Positions 63,601-64,000 of a stretch of 64,000 nt of DNA are shown here, in pieces. Below the pieces are notes generated by a model. The model searched no databases. It saw nothing but the letters and a program-made list of their open reading frames with translations, and was not told the DNA's origin. Made by a program: the position numbers and the translations under genes. How positions within the stretch are numbered: position 1 is the stretch's first letter; every line of letters begins with the position of its first letter. The DNA lies in contig NZ_BOMN01000129.1 of NCBI RefSeq assembly GCF_016862215.1, forward strand, positions 52,251 through 116,250. The letters run 5' to 3'. Source of the stretch: Winogradskya humida (GTDB lineage Bacteria; Actinomycetota; Actinomycetes; Mycobacteriales; Micromonosporaceae).

Positions 63601-64000
63601 TGCGAAGTAAGCGGCCCAGTCAACCGCCACCCCCCGCACATGCAACCTGCCAACAGCCGAAACAACAGCAAGCTCCTCAGACCTGTCAGTACGCAGGACG
63701 GGCACAAAAGCCGCATCCGGCAACGACTCCTGACCCAACGCCGACAACACGCCACCGGGACCGATCTCCAGGAAGACGTCAGCACCCGTTGCAGCGACCG
63801 CGTCCCCGAACCGAACGACATCGCGCACATGCCGCACCCAATACTCCGGCGACGTGATCTCCCCCGCGGACACGATCGGAATCGTCGGCGTCCCGAACGA
63901 CACCCCCTCCAACACCCGGCGGAAGTCATCGAGCATCGGCTCCATCAACGGCGAATGGAACGCGTGACTGACCTTGAGCCGGGTCACCTTCCGGCCCGCG
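51610..64000 (-). CDS. Modular type I PKS, 5' end beyond window (PksA)
   Basis: At least 4125 residues; the frame runs open to the right edge inside an AT domain, so the true start is outside. Visible: module A1 (AT C-terminal part, DH, KR, ACP; to about 61120), A2 KS-AT-DH-KR-ACP (61112-56135), A3 KS-AT-KR-ACP (56123 to about 51850), and a C-terminal docking tail (coiled LNRLESALSLLD region, acidic end) that should pair with PksB. A2's AT is methylmalonyl-type (GHSQG, YASH); A1 and A3 are malonyl-type (HAFH). A2's KR has lost its cofactor loop and three catalytic residues. It is followed by pksB after about 30 bases. Upstream modules and the loading module should lie to the right. Confidence 0.96.
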   Translation of the reverse strand, partial: AGRKVTRLKVSHAFHSPLMEPMLDDFRRVLEGVSFGTPTIPIVSAGEITSPEYWVRHVRDVVRFGDAVAATGADVFLEIGPGGVLSALGQESLPDAAFVPVLRTDRSEELAVVSAVGRLHVRGVAVDWAAYFAGLGARRVDLPTYAFQRERYWLDVPASVGDITAAGLGAAEHPLLGATVVLGGTNGALLTGRLSVRTHPWLADHVVHGKVLLPGTAFAELAIRAGDQVGCDVVEELTLEAPLVLPAGGATLLQVWIGASDDSGRHELTCYTGGDGSDDGRSWVRHATGVLSSGGSGAGVSLSDWPPAGADVVDLDEVDDRLIAAGFEYGQAFQGLRAAWRQGDNVYAEVDLPDGLGVDGFGLHPALLDAALHCLAPAAGQMPSAWSGVRLHASGAKALRVRISPAGGDTVSLVVADGTGAPVAEIGSLALQPVPPGLLGVADSDDALFGVDWLPVPVGGRAEVSGFSVQECPVTSGSDPVTAAHEAAHWALATVQSWLMQEQSRLVMVTRGAVAVAAGERVDVAQAVVWGLVRSAQSENPDRFVLIDLDEGEFSPEVLASGESQLAVRSGVVSVPRLARVERSVVQDPGFGPNAVLVTGATGTLGGLVARHLVAERGVRSLVLVSRSGMAAEGAAELRDELVALGADVVLEACDVADRDAVAALLAGHEISAVVHTAGLLDDATIGSLTPERIDTVFRSKVDAAWNLHDLTKHADLSAFVLFSSVAGTLGGPGQGNYAAANAFLDALAHHRRTAGLPATALAWGLWEQTGGMTGQLGEADRKRMSRGGLIPIRPAQGLTLFDAAGTTGRASLVPLALDLVAIRRQARTAPIPHLLRGLVRTTARRTAETGTAAGSSLAQSLAGRSGAERKRALLTLVLDHVAVVLGHGSGQAIAPDRAFKDLGFDSLTAVELRNRLGVVTELRLPTTLVFDHPTPAALVSYLSMELAGGSVAAALTRTVPAVIDEPIAIVAMSCRFPGGVESPEDLWRLLESGEDAVSGFPTDRGWDLETLYDPDSTSARTTYSRMGAFLDRVSEFDADFFGISPREALAMDPQQRLLLETSWEMFERAGVDPAALRGAPVGVFIGSNSQDYGMTLGGVFEEIGGYLATGNAASVASGRLSYTFGFEGPALTIDTACSSSLVALHLAVQSLRSGECEMALAGGVTVMSTPTLFVEFSRQRGLSVDGRCKAFSDSADGTGWGEGVGMLLVERLSDAERNGHQVLAVVRGSAVNQDGASNGLTAPNGPSQQRVIRQALTSADLEPADVDAVEAHGTGTKLGDPIEAQALLATYGQGRSAELPLWLGSIKSNIGHTQAAAGVAGVIKMVMAMRHGMLPRTLHVTEPSSHVDWTAGAVEVLTRPQPWPETGRARRAGVSSFGISGTNAHTIIEQAPAARPAAAPEPVPALPVLPWLLSARSAAALHAQAGRLGTHLEAHDELSPLDIGLSLTARPALDHRAGLVGPGPAADLRALAGGDAAPTVVRGVADLRGGTVFVFPGQGSQWAGMAAGLIESSPVFAERMRECATALSAYVDWSLPDVLGDAEALERVDVVQPALWAVMVSLAELWRSCGLEPDAVVGHSQGEIAAACVAGALSLDDAAKVVALRSKAILALSGRGGMVSVSLPVDQAREMLTGGLSVAAVNGPSAVVVSGDVAELDALLAACEAREIRARRIPVDYASHSAQVESIEEEVRGALAGLEPRRARVPFYSTVTPGWLDTTVMDAGYWYTNLRGTVHFEEATRALLDEGYRFFVEASAHPVLTFSVQQTLDAAGVDAAVLGSLRRDEGGPERFVTSLVEGWVRGLPVDWPAIASGGRRVDLPTYAFQRDRYWPDVLPSTGDAGVLGLDTTEHSLLGAAVAVGGTDGVLLTGRLSVPTHPWLADHTVQGTPLLPGSAFVELAVRAGDQVGCDLVEELTLEAPLVLPQSGPVRVQVWVDSADDSGRRELTIYAGSGDTDDGRSWTRHATGVLRESGEPGGSGLTEWPPAGAETVATQGFYEHLAGLGFGYGPVFRGLRSAWRRNGDVYAEVALPDGVRVTGFGVHPALLDAALQAIGLMDGAPEGMPFAWSGVRVHASGATMLRVRLSPTGSGGVSLVLADGTGAPVATIASLVQRPVALEQGVGGDRGAALFGVDWVPAADPQSDAPAVTWAEPDAPVAFGEAAGFVAVSCPVTAGTDPAAGAQEAAHWAWGVLRAWTAGERPDTARLVIVTRDAVAKNLAHAAVWGLVRSAQSENPDRIVLVDLDDDASSLDALPAALATGEPELVVRAGVAGVPRLVRTGDEVAEDPGFGSGTVLVTGTPEELAGPLARHLVTHRGVRSLLLVSGPGTTTELRDELTALGADVTLAACEPGDRDALAELLAEHPVTAVLHTAGMQTGDLTPESIDTVLRPGLDAAWNLHELTRDRDLSAFVVFSPAATILDAAQRGVHAAANAFLNTLARRRRAAGLPGTALSWGLPADAAGLALFDAAGSAGRAVLAPMTLDLSALRRQARANPVPPMLRALVRGPARRTAGTGSATGSALARSLAGLSTADRDQALLDLVLGHVAVVLGHGSAQAIAPDRAFKDLGFDSLSAVELRNQLGAATGLRLPATLVFDHPSPVALIAYLGAELAGAPVAAVTARTVTGTDEPIAIVGMGCRYPGGVESPDDLWHLVASGVDAVAGFPTDRGWDLDALYHPAHDHPGTTYVRDGGFLRDADLFDPAFFGISPREAMAMDPQQRLLLEISWEALERAGIDPQTLRGHPVGVFTGTNMQDYLALLAASEDNFEGYLGTGNGASVMSGRLSYTFGFEGPAVTVDTACSSSLVALHLAAQALRSGECTLALAGGVAVMSTAGGFMDFSRQRGLSADGRCRAFSTDADGTGFGEGAGLLVLERLSDARRNGHTVLGIVRGSAINQDGASNGLTAPNGPSQQRVIRQALANARLGSAEVDAVEAHGTGTTLGDPIEAQALLATYGQEREGDPLWLGSLKSNFGHTQAAAGVAGVIKMVMAMRHGVLPRTLHVSEPTDQVDWSAGEVSLLTEARPWPATGRPRRAGVSSFGFSGTNAHAIIEQAPVSGTVAPRAAPDPGVLPLLLSARGGDSLRAQAGRLRAHLVAHPELNTAAVVTTLATKRAALENRAVVVGADRDGLITALAALEEGRTTPGVVSGATAGHRLAFLFSGQGSQRLGTGRELAARFPLFAEALDAVLAEFDPRVREVLFGDDADALNETGVTQPALFAIEVALFRLLESWGIRPDALAGHSIGELAAAYVAGVWSLPDAARVVAARGALMQALPRDGAMVALQATEAEVLPELNGTVGIAAVNGPASIVLSGVTADVESLAERWRGAGRKATRLRVSHAFHSPLMEPMLDDFRAVLDSVEFHEPALPIVSTLTGAPATAAELGSADYWVRHVRGAVRFADAVGTLRDQGIDVFLEVGPGEVLTALGRENVPGAEFVPALRGRRPELFALATAVGGLHVLGIAVDWTELTGGGGDVDLPTYAFRRRRFWPTPASVPAADGWRYQVSWRPVRESTATLAGTWLVVSRDGAGEEPVAAALSKHGARVLPVRTGPATDRESLAARLATGEPIAGVLSLLALDPDLPSGGVYPTLALVQALGDAGLTAPVWYATRGAVSVGRSDEPVRPDQAMVWGLARCAALEQPERWGGLVDLPGVLDDLAAARLAGILAGSQEEDEVALRTGGVFARRLVRAAAGRPGEWNLTGTVLVTGGTGGIGAHVARWLVSRGAEHLLLTSRRGPDAEGAEALRTELATLGARVTIAACDAADREALADLLASIPPEYPLTAVVHAAGVLDDGVLTALTPERFAAVLRPKVDAAINLDELTRDRELSAFVLFSSIAGTFGAAGQGNYATANAFLDALAERRAAAGLPATSVAWGPWGGGGMVREQLSGHLRSRGMITMEPGRAVAALDRAVRQGDPALLVADFDWELFAPARPTPLLRDLPDAHRPAASIDSAAPQNLAGRLGELIGADRERAVLDLVREQAGAVLGHGGDGLVEPGQAFKDLGFDSLTAVEFRNLLNASTGLSLPATLIFDYPTPVALAAHVLTELTQAGTPSIDTELNRLESALSLLDPDDEQSAAVSTRLRALLSRWDGAHARTEATEIATDARTASADELLMLLDDQLGRS
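51613..56123 (-). other. PksA module A3: KS-AT(malonyl)-KR(B-type)-ACP and docking tail
   Basis: KS (56123 to about 54830; DTACSSS, HGTGT, SNFGHTQ), AT (about 54530-53560; HAFH), no DH, KR (catalytic half about 52880-52330; TGGTGGIG, LDD, FSSIAGTFG, Tyr present), ACP Ser at 51967-51969. LDD predicts a D-configured hydroxyl. Unlike module B1 it lacks a dimerisation element: AT post-linker runs almost directly into the KR (RRRFWPTPASVPAADGWRYQ). Confidence 0.91.
56135..61112 (-). other. PksA module A2: KS-AT(methylmalonyl)-DH-KR(dead)-ACP
   Basis: KS (61112 to about 59830), AT (about 59525-58560; GHSQGEIAAA and YASH at 58957-58968), DH (about 58450-57660; HTVQGTPLLP and LLDAALQA intact), ACP Ser at 56287-56289. 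The KR is degenerate: the cofactor loop reads TGTPEELAG, the catalytic Ser is Pro (56755-56757), the Tyr is His (56716-56718), and the Lys is Gly (LRPGLDAAW). The reading frame is intact. Expected product: an unreduced ketone carrying an alpha-methyl group, with DH idle. Confidence 0.92.
61120..64000 (-). other. PksA module A1 (partial): AT(malonyl)-DH-KR-ACP
   Basis: The window begins within the AT, which shows SHAFHS, so malonyl. DH (about 63490-62690) has HVVHGKVLLP and LLDAALHC intact. KR (catalytic half about 62222-61650) has TGATGTLGG, LDD, FSSVAGTLGG and the Tyr, so B-type and active. ACP Ser at 61279-61281. Expected to give a double bond. It resembles module B2 from the AT C-terminus through the KR. 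Confidence 0.9.
63535..64000 (-). repeat. Near-identical AT segment, copy in module A1 (cut by edge)
   Basis: Third copy of the AT segment shared with B1 and B2; by eye roughly seven of eight bases match the B1 copy over the visible stretch, including the eight-residue deletion. Confidence 0.7.

Noticed and set aside
1..64000. tRNA, rRNA, CRISPR arrays, insertion sequences, phage or plasmid genes
   Set aside because: None seen; the repeats present are paralogous PKS domains, not mobile elements.

Overview
The window is very GC-rich and carries actinomycete gene families: a SARP/AfsR-like regulator, a PAS-LuxR regulator, an MMPL exporter, and modular type I polyketide synthases (PKS) with class 1 docking domains. 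It looks like a filamentous actinomycete. A Micromonosporaceae/Actinoplanes-type host is a guess; nothing in the window proves the genus.

Layout. Bases 1-5416 look like general chromosome. They hold a sensor kinase cut by the left edge, a small lipoprotein, a complete kinase/response-regulator pair whose kinase is a close paralogue of the first, and a secreted endonuclease/exonuclease/phosphatase-family protein. From 5505 to the right edge every gene lies on the minus strand and belongs, or probably belongs, to a polyketide cluster. In map order these are a giant single-chain acyl-CoA carboxylase (5505-10976), a tiny DUF5988-like protein, a PimM-like PAS-LuxR regulator, a SARP-NB-ARC-TPR regulator, an ArnT/PMT-type membrane glycosyltransferase overlapping an MMPL exporter, a cold-shock-domain protein, and three PKS genes filling 20305-64000.

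The PKS genes are read right to left, in biosynthetic order. PksA (5' end off the window) shows [AT]-DH-KR-ACP, KS-AT(methylmalonyl)-DH-KR(dead)-ACP and KS-AT-KR-ACP. PksB has KS-AT-KR(A-type)-ACP, KS-AT-DH-KR(Ser to Ala)-ACP and two KS-AT-DH-KR-ACP modules. PksC has KS-AT-DH-KR-ACP and KS-AT(atypical IVSH)-DH-KR-ACP-TE. No enoylreductase was seen. If the line is colinear, the last part of the chain is an alkene, an alpha-methyl ketone, two hydroxyls, then a run of four or five conjugated double bonds ending at an alpha-branched carboxyl released by the thioesterase. This is a carboxyl-conjugated ('oxo-') polyene. The loading module and early modules lie beyond the right edge, so size and starter unit are unknown.

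How the genes may work together. The carboxylase can supply malonyl-type extender units, the exporter can remove the product, and the glycosyltransferase may modify it. Sequences close to the PimM operator consensus lie 67-72 bases upstream of the DUF5988-carboxylase genes and of the exporter-glycosyltransferase genes, so the PAS-LuxR protein probably switches precursor supply and export together. A perfect 18-bp hairpin just past pksC probably ends the PKS transcript. The most interesting observations are these operator sites, two ketoreductases with lost or altered catalytic residues, the atypical final AT, and traces of recent duplication or gene conversion among modules.
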